A stretch of DNA of 64,000 nt. Source: Panorpa germanica (Eukaryota > Arthropoda > Insecta > Mecoptera > Panorpidae). The DNA is taken from positions 8,618,001 through 8,682,000 of the forward strand of contig OY783214.1 in the NCBI GenBank assembly GCA_963678705.1, given 5' to 3'. Of the stretch, positions 50,601 through 62,200 are shown piece by piece. A program made the position numbers and the translations under genes. The notes below the pieces were generated by a model that had not been told where the DNA came from, ran no database searches, and worked only from the letters and a program-made list of their open reading frames with translations. Numbering within the stretch: the first letter of the stretch is position 1; each line of letters opens with the position of its first letter.

Positions 50601-51474
50601 TTACTATATTATTATCTCTTTCCGTTCCAAGTTTATCCGCAATTAGTGCGACAGAGAAAGAAGGAGACCATAACACCAGTACTGAATATAAAATTTCCAA
50701 ACACACAATGACATTATGTAAGTTCACGCATTGGGTTCATTCAACAGGTGAATACAAGTTGGCTTCCATACCACAATACTAGGTATGGTATGGTATGCTA
50801 CGGTATGGTATATCTTGGACCCAGGGGAGTCTTTAGCCAGACGGTTTGTACAACGTGTAATACTACTAAAGGTATATGGTACACCTTAATGCATAACTTA
50901 TGGTTATTCCGGTGAAATTCAACTACTTAAACGGGCTAAGTTACTCATGGGCCTACCTACGACTCTATAGAACTGTATACTTAGATGATCCAACTGGGTA
51001 TAGTGAAATAGATCATCTTAAATTCATGTCATTATGATTACAATAAATACGTAATATTATACAACTGACTACTGAGATGGGTAATGCGAACTATGAGACT
51101 TCCGCTTTATGTTTTAGTAAGGGCCGAAGAAACACCCTTCTGGAGTCAACCCTCCTTATACTACTCATATTATACATAGCTTGAGAAGCATATGGAAGTT
51201 GCAACTTAAAAAATATATATATGCATATATGTATGTAAACAGTATGTTCAACCCAAGGGTTTCGGAAATATATAATATATTTTGACCACTTGTTAAACGT
51301 ACAATTTAAAAATTGTCTACTGCACACACATCGGAAATAACACTTTATATCCGGAGATGGAAACTTACACTACAAGATTTTTTTTTGGCAAAGATGTTAG
51401 AAAATAAGTTGTTTCAATCATTTTACAGCAAAAGTAAGTCTCTCTAAATACATTCTTATTTCTAATGTGAAACT
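47641..51474. other. Non-coding DNA with a possible transposon end, palindrome and tandem repeats
   Basis: No recognised gene. Near 47670-47695, ACAAAGTGTCCCAAAAAATG looks like a terminal repeat of an IS630/mariner-type element. The frame 47907-48167 and its minus strand are unrecognised and could be decayed transposon. TAGTTAGG-type repeats (48482-48510) and a 20-bp palindrome (48523-48542) follow. A GGTAT repeat lies at 50782-50811. Confidence 0.4.
48523..48542. repeat. 20-bp perfect palindrome
   Basis: ATAACGTAACGTTACGTTAT is its own reverse complement, seen directly. It lies just after a TAGG-rich short tandem tract. Confidence 0.93.
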
Positions 51475-51486
51475 AAGCTCAATTAT

Positions 51487-52176
51487 TATTATTATTTTTT
51501 TTTAATTTATTTGCCTTGACTTTTATTCGTCATCACCATCATCTAACAGTTTATAATTCTATTTTACAAATTTCTAAATATTTAAATAATTCTCCAATTA
51601 ACTTTGAATCACTTAACAAAAATTTAGGATTAACAGGCAAAGTTTTAATCACATCTAATATTTCACTATTGAATTTTGATCTTTCTAAACTATAATTTAT
51701 GCATTCAATTATAATATGATAGAAAGTTCCTTCTTCCCCACAGTGACATCTATCGTCGAATTAATTTAATATTAATTTTGTACAGGAGTTTTATAATGAT
51801 TACTTTTGATTTTAATTATAGTTGATATAATTTTGCGGGACTCATTTCTAAACCATCTTTTCTTACTTAAATTTGAATTAAACATATAATGATCTCTTCC
51901 TTTTAACTGACTTTTGTTAATGAAATCTTGATTTCTTAAATTGAAGTTTAATTTTTTGATTATATTAAAAATTTCACATGAAGGTATTTTCACTTTCATC
52001 TCAGTTTCCAAATTTATTGATCCTTTGCCAATTTATCCGCAATTTCATTTCCTCTTATTCCACAATGTCCTGGTATCCACATAAATTTTATGATATTGTT
52101 TTTATTTATTAAATTGAAATACAGCTCCTTAATTTTGCATGTCAAAATTTCATTATTTGATTTGTGATCATTTAAG
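51487..52176 (-). pseudogene. Non-LTR retrotransposon 3' end with RNase H and knuckle (family 2, copy B)
   Basis: Minus-strand ORF2 end, closely matching copy A. W-I-P-G-H-C-G-I-R-G-N-E-I-A-D is at about 52082-52035, then a 1-bp deletion at about 52020 (GATCC versus GATTCC in copy A) shifts the frame. The next frame continues through F-N-L-R-N-Q-D-F-I-N-K-S and W-F-R-N-E-S-R-K. The terminal knuckle is C-H-C-G-E-E-G-T-F-Y-H-I-I-I-E-C. The protein end is better kept than in copy A (L-L-S-D-S-K-L-I-G-E-L-F-K-Y-L-E then stop). The A-rich tail is at about 51487-51500. AAGCTCARTTAT at 51475-51486 and 52177-52188 is a likely 12-bp target duplication with one mismatch. Confidence 0.8.
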
Positions 52177-52492
52177 AAGCTCAGTTATGTATAATTAACT
52201 TATTCAAAAAATTACAATAGTTTGTTTTTTAACACAATTTAGATTAATTATAGATAGATTTGATTTTCAATATTCAGGTTAACCTATAGCTTTCATCTTA
52301 ACCTAAAAAAAGGGATTTTCAATTGTCGATTTGTCAAAGACCGACTAAAGTTATCTAACGAAAAATATGACCGAGATTAAGTCCTAATTATGTTCAACTC
52401 GATCAAAATTCCGAGCTAAAAAGCAAATGGTTTATAATAACCCGCAGTTAACTCACTAATATTCGGTATTCGGTGAAATGTTACATCATTAT

Positions 52493-52734
52493 TTATTTAT
52501 TTTTTTTTTTTATTTAACGTCGGCCTATTTCCGATGCTGAGTCCTATCACCGACGACCTCCTTCAATGTTGGCAGTATTAATGGTGTCGTGGCCTCATAT
52601 ATGTGGGCTACACCACTGCCTAATAACTGTATGATTATGTATGACCATAATCAATATAAGTTCATAATAACCAAACCCAGAAAATATATATCTGGTCCGG
52701 GGATCGAACCCGAAGACACAGCAGTCGGCGTCAA
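52493..52734 (-). mobile_element. tRNA-related SINE, copy 2, 5'-truncated, with target duplication
   Basis: A minus-strand insert flanked by GTTACATCATTAT at 52480-52492 and 52735-52747 (13 bp, identical). It carries an intact B box GGTTCGATCC (plus 52701-52710) in TCTTCGGGTTCGATCCCCGG, a body shared with copy 1, and a poly(A) tail (poly(T) on plus at about 52500-52510). The A-box end seen in copies 1 and 3 is missing, so it is truncated at the 5' side. A long target duplication and a poly(A) tail indicate mobilisation by LINE machinery. The reading frame 52589-52936 runs across it and is not a gene. Confidence 0.8.
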
Positions 52735-52747
52735 GTTACATCATTAT

Positions 52748-55700
52748 GAAGACACAATATTTTATAAAAAATTAAACAAGAACTTAAAAAGTAGTATTAA
52801 TAAAAGTCGACAACCATTTTCACTAACACTTATTTCCCTTCACAAACCGTTGTATAAAGAAAATAACTTTTTTAAGTATCCTACTTTATTAGATATTTTG
52901 AAAGTAGGTAATAATTTCGGCCATCTTAATATGTAGTCTGGAACTATAAAACACTATTTTTATGAATAAGAATTGCGACTTTATTATCAATCAGAAATAT
53001 GTAAATATATTTTATTACTTTACACGGACGTGAAAATGTTTTACAGTAAAATTTAACAACCGCAGCTTCCAGTCTCGTAACATAATGTTCTAGTAGAAAC
53101 GGCGTGTTGCAGTTATTCAAACAGTATGTCGCCAAGTGAAAAATAAAGAAAACATCGTAATCGCAATCGTCATCGCCATCGCCATCGCATCTCACAAGCA
53201 ACACACCTTCATCCCACAGTGAGCACATTTCGTGACTTCTATTCCACACACCTGCTGTTATTTCTTTACTTAATCATTTGAACTACATACAGTAAAGTAG
53301 GTATATAATCTTCCAACCAATACCTCCTCCCACCTACCACCTCTCCTCCCCATACACCCATCTTCCGGTAGACGTGTATGTGGTAGGCGTATCATTTTCT
53401 TCCCCTGACGGCCATTTCGCAGTTTCATGAGTCTTTCGAATAGAATACCATCGTTCTAAATCTAACTTAATCTCTAAACGTTTATAGTAATGTTTACTCT
53501 TGTTTCCCCTTATATTCTTTTTTTTCCTTTTTTCTTCCCCTCCTACCGTACCACCTAAATCCCTTAAGTATGGTGAATTTTTTCATTATTATATTACAAA
53601 AAAGGAAGTTATATTTTTTAATATATTTATTTATTAAACATTCTTTTTATTCTTATTTGAAACGAATTGTATAATCGTCAAAGAACAGGGTCGGATCTAG
53701 GATATATAAGTTCCTAATATATATATTGAATAATATAGATCTAAATCTATTCCTAGTAAAGATCGCATTCTTAAACTCTTCGTATAATCAGTACTGCGAC
53801 ACAAGTAACATGTTTCGACTTGTAGTTGCGTTAGATATCATATATTAATACAAAATTTCTATTGACTACAAATACTACACGATCTTAAATGTAATTCAGA
53901 CTGAGTTCCTTAGAGGTCATTTATAAATTACGTGACACAAAGCTCATATTAATTAAATTTTTTGTTTCCAGAAAACTTATTTCTGGTTCTGACCTGACCC
54001 CACCCGTAACATGTTTAATTATTTCTTTAATTCATGTTCATATCTTATTAATTCCCTCACATTTTCTTTTCAAATAATTTTACTTTAATGTGTACGTCAT
54101 CATATTATGTATCAAAAACAAATGTTTATATAAAAAACAAAAAATTATAATATATTTTCCCTTAATTTACCTGTCTGTTCTAATGTTGTTTTTAATCACC
54201 ATGAGCAAAACATAATATTGTTGTTCATATAGAACACAATACCCTGGAGTAGTTGCCACAGGGCGTGGAATATAGAACGTCAGAAATTATTTCTACACGA
54301 TGATGATGAAATTATATGTATTGGAATTATCGATACTTACATGAATAAGGAAATACGTACATTTCAAAACATTTTCTTAAATAATATTTTAAAACATATT
54401 TCATGATCGAAAAATAGAAATTCATCTCAAACTCAAACTCGAACTAATTCAACACAAACATTCATTTTCAAACTATCATTAGGTATAAATTTTCAAACTT
54501 AGTTTAAAAAAAAACTTTAATTAAATTTTGGTTTACGCCATCCTAAAACATACACGCAGTTTACATTATACTATTTGCTTTTTAAATACAATATTTGTTC
54601 ATTATTAAAAATACAGAGTCTTCTAATTGAGTCACTCTTTCAATTCATTAAACTAATAAAGTATTTAATCAATTTGTGTTCATTTAAATTGAGTAATAAA
54701 ATAATACCACCAACTTCAAATACAGGAAACAAGATTCATTCACTACGGGCCGATTTCAGTACTCATAGTTATCGCAATAGTTATTTAATTTGAACAGCTG
54801 AGGAGAAATACCTGTAAATCGTTCTGCCGACCTTGTAGGAGATACTGAATCGGCCGAACAGATAGCAGTAATTTTTTAGACCCTATTTTTGCGTACTACC
54901 CATTCTATACAGGACCAAGCAAGTCATTTAAAAAATTCGTTTTTGCACTTTATTTACGATCATACAAAACTGCTAATGTAAATGAAGTTTTAAATTACTT
55001 CACATGATTAATAAGTGATCGTTTTTTGCAACTATTAGTTTTAAAATAAGTACAATATGACCAACCATATATAATGTTATGTCTTGTTAACAATATATGG
55101 TTGTACATCATTAAAATTTCAAAGCACTAACACAATATTATCGTTATAAGGAAGGGAATCGGAAGAAGAAGAATAACGAGTGGGAACTTTCAATCTGCCG
55201 AAAGGGCTTGCTATGTTACGTTGTAACATTACAATGAGCTTTTATACGTTACATTACATTATGTATATACCAGTATATAATAACCTGTTTCCTCATTCTC
55301 TCGACATGTCTCTTCAACGTAATTATCTTGTTGTTGTCTTCTTTTTATTTACCAATAGATATTCCTGTTATGATTTTATTGCATCGCTGATTAATGAAAA
55401 CGCAAATTTACAAAATACTTATTACGTTAAATTGACAAGCTACATACTGCCAACTTCAGTCTGTTTTAGATGCCGAAGTACACAGTCGAGAGACGTTGTC
55501 AGCTTTGCCATCGCGTAGTCGGGCAAACACACTACAATTTTATATAAGATATTAATTTTTAATAATTTGTTATCTACACGTTGTTAAGTAAATGACATTT
55601 TTATCAGAAAAGTGTTTTTTTTCTAACTGTATATCTTCTATAAATTATATTATTTTCGTATACGGTACAAAACGTATCATTTATGTAGTATTTACGTAGC

Positions 55701-56278
55701 AATATAGTATATACACCAGTGTCTGCGATGTAATAAACTGCTATTTATGTTTACCATATATTGCATTAATCCAAATGTTGGTATTGTTGTTTTTATCCCT
55801 TAAACGAAACATAGTGCACTGTTTTCTACCCCTAAGACCAGCAATTACTTTTACCGTTACATTAAAGGATTTAGTCCACTTTCTTATACTGGTTCTTCAC
55901 CTTACCGAGAACACGTTTAGGGATTTACTTGTTGTACGTCCGTTCTCGTTCTTATAGAGGTATGTTTTTGTGGAAACTTTGGGTTAAGAATTTAATACAC
56001 TTTAAATATATTTTTTAAGATAAAGAAAATGGAGATCTTATTATATAAATTATATAAAATGATGTTAGACAGCTTGTTGTAAAAATGTCAGTGAATCGGT
56101 TTAAGAAACACATATCAAGATGACGAAGGCGGTGTGCCATATTCGTATACGCTTAAACAAGATGGTATAGTAAAAGTTAAATCAAGAAACTCAGCAATGA
56201 GCAATAACATTACCGAGTATAGCTAAAATGCAGGGTACTTTCAATTAATTGATTGAAGCTAAATCAAAAATTTAAAAC
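52748..56278. other. Non-coding DNA, no gene seen
   Basis: No recognised gene. A C-rich islet lies at about 53325-53420 (CCTCCCACCTACCACCTCTC). The 112-codon frame 55180-55518 and the 101-codon minus frame 52944-53249 have no features I recognise; the latter includes a (GATGGC)-like Asp-rich low-complexity stretch. Confidence 0.4.
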
Positions 56279-56547
56279 TCAAATGACGTACGCATTCAAA
56301 CAATTTCGAGGGAACCATTCAAGCAAAGCAATGGCTTTACAAGTGTTTTTCCCATTAGAGAGCAGTGCTTTATCACTACACGAAATTCAGATTCTTCCAT
56401 TGTTTTGAAAATTGCATGAAAAGTAGCGTCACTAAAACAACTGTACCTCTGTAAATAATGACCACAAAGTTATGAAATTTTGACACAAATCCTTTGTAAA
56501 AATCGTATGGATTTGTCAATAGTGGCGCCATTTATATGTAATCCCTC
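56279..56547 (-). pseudogene. Mariner-like transposon, 5' end remnant, copy 2
   Basis: Minus strand: outer end ATTACATATAAATGGCGCC, an untranslated block, then ATG at 56400 opening a 39-codon frame. That frame starts M-E-E-S-E-F-R-V-V-I-K-H-C and ends at TGA 56281-56279. The start is a clear match to mariner transposase N-termini with the conserved E-F-R-x-x-I-K segment. The helix-turn-helix and the catalytic DDD part are missing. It is related by eye to 28258-28480 but in the opposite orientation. Confidence 0.65.
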
Positions 56548-57234
56548 GAACTTATTCAGTGATGTGTTATATAATTACCTTGATTTCTTTTTCTTATCAC
56601 TAGTAATAGAGTGAGAGTTAGCAATATTTAGTTGAATGAAACAGAGAATAGAGAAAGCAAACCTAACGAAAGCTTCTAAGAGTGAGTATATTCCCCACAC
56701 GTGCCGTGTGTCAAATCCTGCGCGTCAGCAACAATTCTCTTGTCTAAGAATAAGAAACTACATTGTATGCGTTTTGTAAAGTTTTCGACGCTAGTTTATT
56801 TAACTAAGATAACTATTTCTTTCAATTTATTTTTTGTTCGGTTTTTTTTTTATTTTATCCAGTATAAAAATAGGATGAGATTTTTACTTTATTTAAATAA
56901 AACGTCACTGAAAATCTTATCTTTATTTAACAGATAAAGAAGAGAGGTTTGAAAAGGGAGAAATAATAGTGTATGGAGACCATTCTGCACTAAAATAGGG
57001 TAAAGGAACTAGTTTACGGAGAACAATGTTTCTACGTAATTTGAACAAATATGTCAACTTGTTCTTAGATACCGAGATGTTAAAAAGAAGAAACAAAACA
57101 CAAAATGTGTTACCCTATTTTAATACCAAAAGTCAACATTATTTTCTAGTCTACTTATTGATTAATGACAACTATTTAGGTTTTGGTTATTAACTCTTAC
57201 GCTAAACCTTCATCATCATCATTCAGGGATTTAT
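56548..57234. other. AT-rich non-coding DNA, no gene seen
   Basis: No gene; the 78-codon frame 56701-56937 is unrecognised. Confidence 0.4.
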
Positions 57235-57505
57235 TCTAGTAATTTTTTTTATTGTTTGCGGTTCGGTTTTACAATTTAAATTATTATATTATCTTATCTC
57301 CTTATTTAACTCTATTTTGACTCGTTCCTCTTCTATTTCTTGTTTTATTTGTGTTTTTCTTTCCTGCTTTTCTTGTAACTGTTTAAAAAAATTTATCGTC
57401 TCATCTTTATTCTCCTCTTTTCACATCTATTTCCTACAGCCTATTCTGTCATCCTTATACCTCATTCCTTCACTCCATGCATACAACGTGGAAGAAAAGG
57501 AAAGG
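57235..57505 (-). pseudogene. LINE family 1, 3' untranslated end
   Basis: The minus strand is purine-rich and ends TTGTAAAACCGAACCGCAAA then CAATAAAAAAAATTA. This matches the end of the copy at 42335-43096 (TTGTAAAACCGAAAGGC, GAACAATTAATA, A-rich). It is only the 3' tail; the plus-strand frame 57317-57511 is a shadow. Confidence 0.55.
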
Positions 57506-59048
57506 GAGTGAAGAAGTATAAAGCGACACAACTCAGATCTGCATTAATTGCAAGGCGATAGCACATTTTTGTAACTTAAAAATGCAGATAATTCTAAAAA
57601 CCGTAGCTAGCGCTGCATACGCCTTTGCTTACCATCCTCATTTATTCAATAAAGCTAATGCATTTGATGCGAACAGTTCGAACCTCTTTACACTTACTTT
57701 CGTGTTCCAAATTCGTCTTTGTAACTAAGTAACATATATATCTTTATATACATTTTATAAAGATCATATTTTCGGATTTTTATATATTGCAACACTCTTT
57801 TCTCTCTCTAAGCTACCTCTCAACTGGCTGATCATTATTTTTGACAGCAAGGTAATATAGATGTCTTTACAATTCTTATTTTTATTCTATATTACGCAGT
57901 GAAATAAAAAGTCAATCACAATTAAAAAAAGAAATTTGAAAGTAAGTTTGAAAGTTATTCAACTGATTCAATTACCCGCTCTTTTTGATCAACTTTCAAA
58001 TAAAAATAATTATTAAAATTCTAGTGAATATTTTTAACAATAATAGAACACAACAATAAAAATGAGCAGTTGTAATATATAATGACTGTATCATTATGCT
58101 TGACAAAATCCTGGAAACAGAGAATAAATTAGCAATTATTTATTATTCAGGACATCGTTTCAATGAAACTAGAAATATACGTATAGATCCTTTTCATTAA
58201 ACTCAGATGTCATGATTCATATGATTTCAATAGAAGTTTAACAAAGGACACTCTTTGATCAGTCATAAAGATAACTTCTAATGACGTTGACGATATCTTC
58301 AATGTCAGTAGAACAAGTAGAACATAAAAGGTTGAGTTACACTATACCTACTACTATATTGTGAACAGGGTCGGTTCAGTGAAGGAGTATCAATTGTTAT
58401 AGAAATTGTTGAAACGCCTAACTTAAGTGAGGATACCACACATTCTACAGAAAGTGTATTGACTGCGGTTTAAAACAGTAATGAACAACTACGAAACTTT
58501 AGAAAACTATGCTCTGTGTCGTAATTAATTCGCTATTAAAGTCATATGAACATTATAAGTAAGTAAACTTCTTGATTTACAACGGTGCAGTATTTAGTAC
58601 GTCATATCGATTTGAGTGGCATTGCTATTATTGTTAATAACTTGATATTTCTCTATAACAGACTTAAAAATTCTGTTATAAAGAACATTAAAGAGTATGG
58701 AAACAAATTTTACAAAATTTTTATAAATATATATATAATAATTTCAATTAAGTGTAGGGAATCACTTCAATATGCGTGTGTAAAAATGATGTAAAATAGT
58801 ATAAAAAATCTAAAATAAATTTCTCTCTTTGTATTATATTTATATTAACAATTTTACATGCTGGAAAATCACCGCCTGTTATAAATCGTTCGATGAAAAG
58901 TTGCGGCCAAATTGCTCGGTCGTTTACAACTGCCTTTTTGTACTACTATTTGAAGCACGTTTCATGAAAGAGCGTTAAATATATATTTTCAAATACTTAT
59001 TTATATAATTAAATAAATTTATGTGTAATACATTTAATACACTTATGT
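57506..59048. other. AT-rich non-coding DNA, no gene seen
   Basis: No gene. A slightly GC-richer patch lies at about 58868-58975. The 69-codon frame 58585-58794 is AT-rich and unrecognised. Confidence 0.4.
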
Positions 59049-59240
59049 ATTTTTTTATTCGTCATAGCCACCATCAAACAATTTTTATACATATTTGACA
59101 TTTTATAATTATATTTTACAAATTTCTAAATATTTAAATAATCCACTAATTAATTGTGAATCACTTAACAAAAATTTAGTATCAACAGGAAAAGTTTGAT
59201 CTTTCTAAACTATAATTTATGCATTCAAATATAATATGGT
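59049..59240 (-). pseudogene. Non-LTR retrotransposon 3' end (family 2, copy C)
   Basis: About 190 bp matching the 3' ends of copies A and B (TTTATTCGTCATAGCCACC, ATTTCTAAATATTTAAATAA and TTTGATCTTTCTAAACTATA blocks). It has an internal deletion of about 30 bp next to AAAAGTTTGATC, and it breaks off where the knuckle would begin. It is the most decayed of the three. Confidence 0.7.
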
Positions 59241-62200
59241 CTTTAATACAATTAATAATTAATATTTTGGTACAAATTGATAAACATTTAAAAATCATAT
59301 ACGGTGAAAAAAAGAAATAGCGCAGAGCCTATTCTATGCAGGAGCAAGCAAGTTTAGCTGTCATTTCAAAAATTCACTGCTGCGCATGCATTTGTTTCTT
59401 TTCCGGAGTGCAAAACTGATTACATTATCAGTTGCTGTACTTTATTTATAATTTGAAAATAATTATTTTAATTTATCTTAATTTTGTGTTTCCAAAATAC
59501 TTATATATTTTTAAAAATGTACCCAATTCAGCCCTGCGTTGAATAAGGATATGACGTAGAATATAACGTAGATGTACTACGTAGTAAGGATAGAACGAAT
59601 GGACGGACGGGACGGACAGTGTTTCTTTTAACGTCGTGTCCGATAAAAACGTTCGTGTTAATGTGTTCTTATAATACCTCATTCCAACGTCGCGACGCCC
59701 TTAAAAGCACCAATAGATGTCAACTTCTTTCCTGTACATAAATGTCAAAACCTTAAACCCTATTATATGTGATGGTGAAGCCCCAATGCTGATGATGCCA
59801 ATACCGCCACCAAAACCGACGCCTATGCCTGGAATGTAATAAAATGTGTTATAAGTAAAAGTGCGTGTTGAAATATAATAAAAAGAAACAACACTTTTTC
59901 GACATCATTAACGGTTTAGTTTATTATTTTAAAACGTGTCAAACTTTATATTAAAAGTAAATTTGAACATTATATTAAATACCGCGACGTAGATGTTGAC
60001 GTAGACGTCGACAGCAACACGGCGTAGAACACGTAGCACGTACGACTACGAGTAGGAAGTGGCTGTAGCACACTTAAGTAGTGATGACGTGGAAAACTAG
60101 CGTGTTGGTATTTCATGCTTTATTACATATTAATTTAAACACTGATGGAAACTTTTGATATTGCATTATAATACTTAACATTAATTATTGTATATTTATA
60201 ATTATGTTAATTATTTACTAATACGGAAAGAGAGTTAGCAGCGGAAATAAGTATTTAAATTACCAAATTTAATTACATCAACCTAGTTCACAACCTAAGT
60301 TGTAATTGCATTACGGAGTTTAAATTAATTGGCCAAAAATTACATTAAGTATCTCTAGATAGACAATTACTAGCTTGCTGCCTTGAAAACCAATCCCAAG
60401 GTTCAGTTTCTACTTCTCATATTGAAATTGTCTAGCAGTGTCTATTATTTTAAAGAAACAGGTGCGTGTCTACCTGCTTGCGTATATTCATATACGCCCG
60501 ATAAGAAAAATAGAAGAGATAAAGCGCGGAAAAATCAATCGAGTAAAATCCACATTGACCTGTATCTTTGACATGTTTGCATCATTTTAATCTTAAGATT
60601 TTATAACTTAACATTGAATACGACTTAATACAAGTCTACTGCATATGTAAGATGTAAGATTTGGTTGTGGGTTAAGAAGAAAGACAAAATCTAACCATAT
60701 GGAACAGAAAGTAAAAGTTGTCCTTATTTTTTTTAAATTGTAGCATAAGCAACAGAATATAAGGAATATCACATCCTTAAAAATAACTTAGTAATAACTA
60801 ATTTTCATTGAATATTTCTCATTGAATGTACTTATGATCTTGGCTTAAAACTATTGATCGGGTGTATACCTTTAACCTAAGTCCCTCTTCTTCAGCCCTT
60901 ACCCCGTTTCATCCCCTTCAATGTTTCTGACACAATGCACTTTGTGTATTCTCCTCCGTGCGGTGCGCGGCTTGTTTTTCTCGGGGATGTTGGGTATTCT
61001 ACGACAAGGGTTCGAAGAGAAAAACGGACCAATCATCTGTTCGTCTCCTTTCCACCCTCTTAATCCATGCAGTGTGACCTATTTTCTCCCCTAGTCTGTA
61101 ATAAAAATATATATATGTGTGCGTATATACGATATTGTATACTAAGTATGTTTTATGCGAATGCATTTTGCTTTCTCTGTTTTCTTTCTTTGTTTTTGTT
61201 GTGATTTAATTATTCTATATTAAAAAATGAAACTTGTTGGTGTAACAGATTGAATTCTATAACTCATACACATACATTCGCACACAATCCACATATACTT
61301 TTACATTTATGTATGTTTATACACTGATATGTATAAAGGACGTTTAAGACACATCTCAATTTATATATTCCATGTGATTTAGTAATATAACATTGAATCA
61401 AGTAGTTACAATAATATAACTTGTTATAGCAACGGCGTACTTTTAATCAACATCTGCTTACTTATTACTTACTGCTTTAATCAACAGTTACTTATTTGAA
61501 ACTTTAACTATTCTATAATATTTTTTAGGCTAATATGATGTAAAATTACATAACAGATTTTTAAATTTCTAAATACGTTGAGATATTTGAATAGTTTTTT
61601 TACTGATTCCGAATAACACTTATATTTTTTCCATAAACACACGAAATTTCGAGTTTTTCAATATTTAAAAAATTACAGAAGTGGCGTCACTATTGTTACG
61701 TCAGGTTAATAACAGAGTTACGAAAATAACACAACACAGTTTACAATAATGAATATTTATTGAATATTTAAATTTTAATTACAGTGTTGGAATGGACCGA
61801 CATAGATTATGTAAGTCCAGAATATTAAAAATACGCCAAACATAAAAATGTATGAGCTTATATACTAATTATTTTATTAGATTAGGAACCAGACGGCCAT
61901 ATTTAGTTTGAGTAATCATATATAGAAGTAATATAAGTTATTTTTGTTAAGAAGCAATAAATTAACAAATAGATAAGAATGGTCCATGTTCATAATATAA
62001 GCTTATTTCCAAAATATAGCTTGATTCATAATCAAAGACTTAATTTATTTCTAACACTATATAACCTAGCTGTTAAGAACGTAGTAACATAATTTTTAAA
62101 AAAACTACACTATTTACGCAAATAATAAGTGAACACACATTTTTTGGAGAGTGCGATTCGTTACTGTTAAAAAGTGTTATTAAAACGTAATATAATGTAA

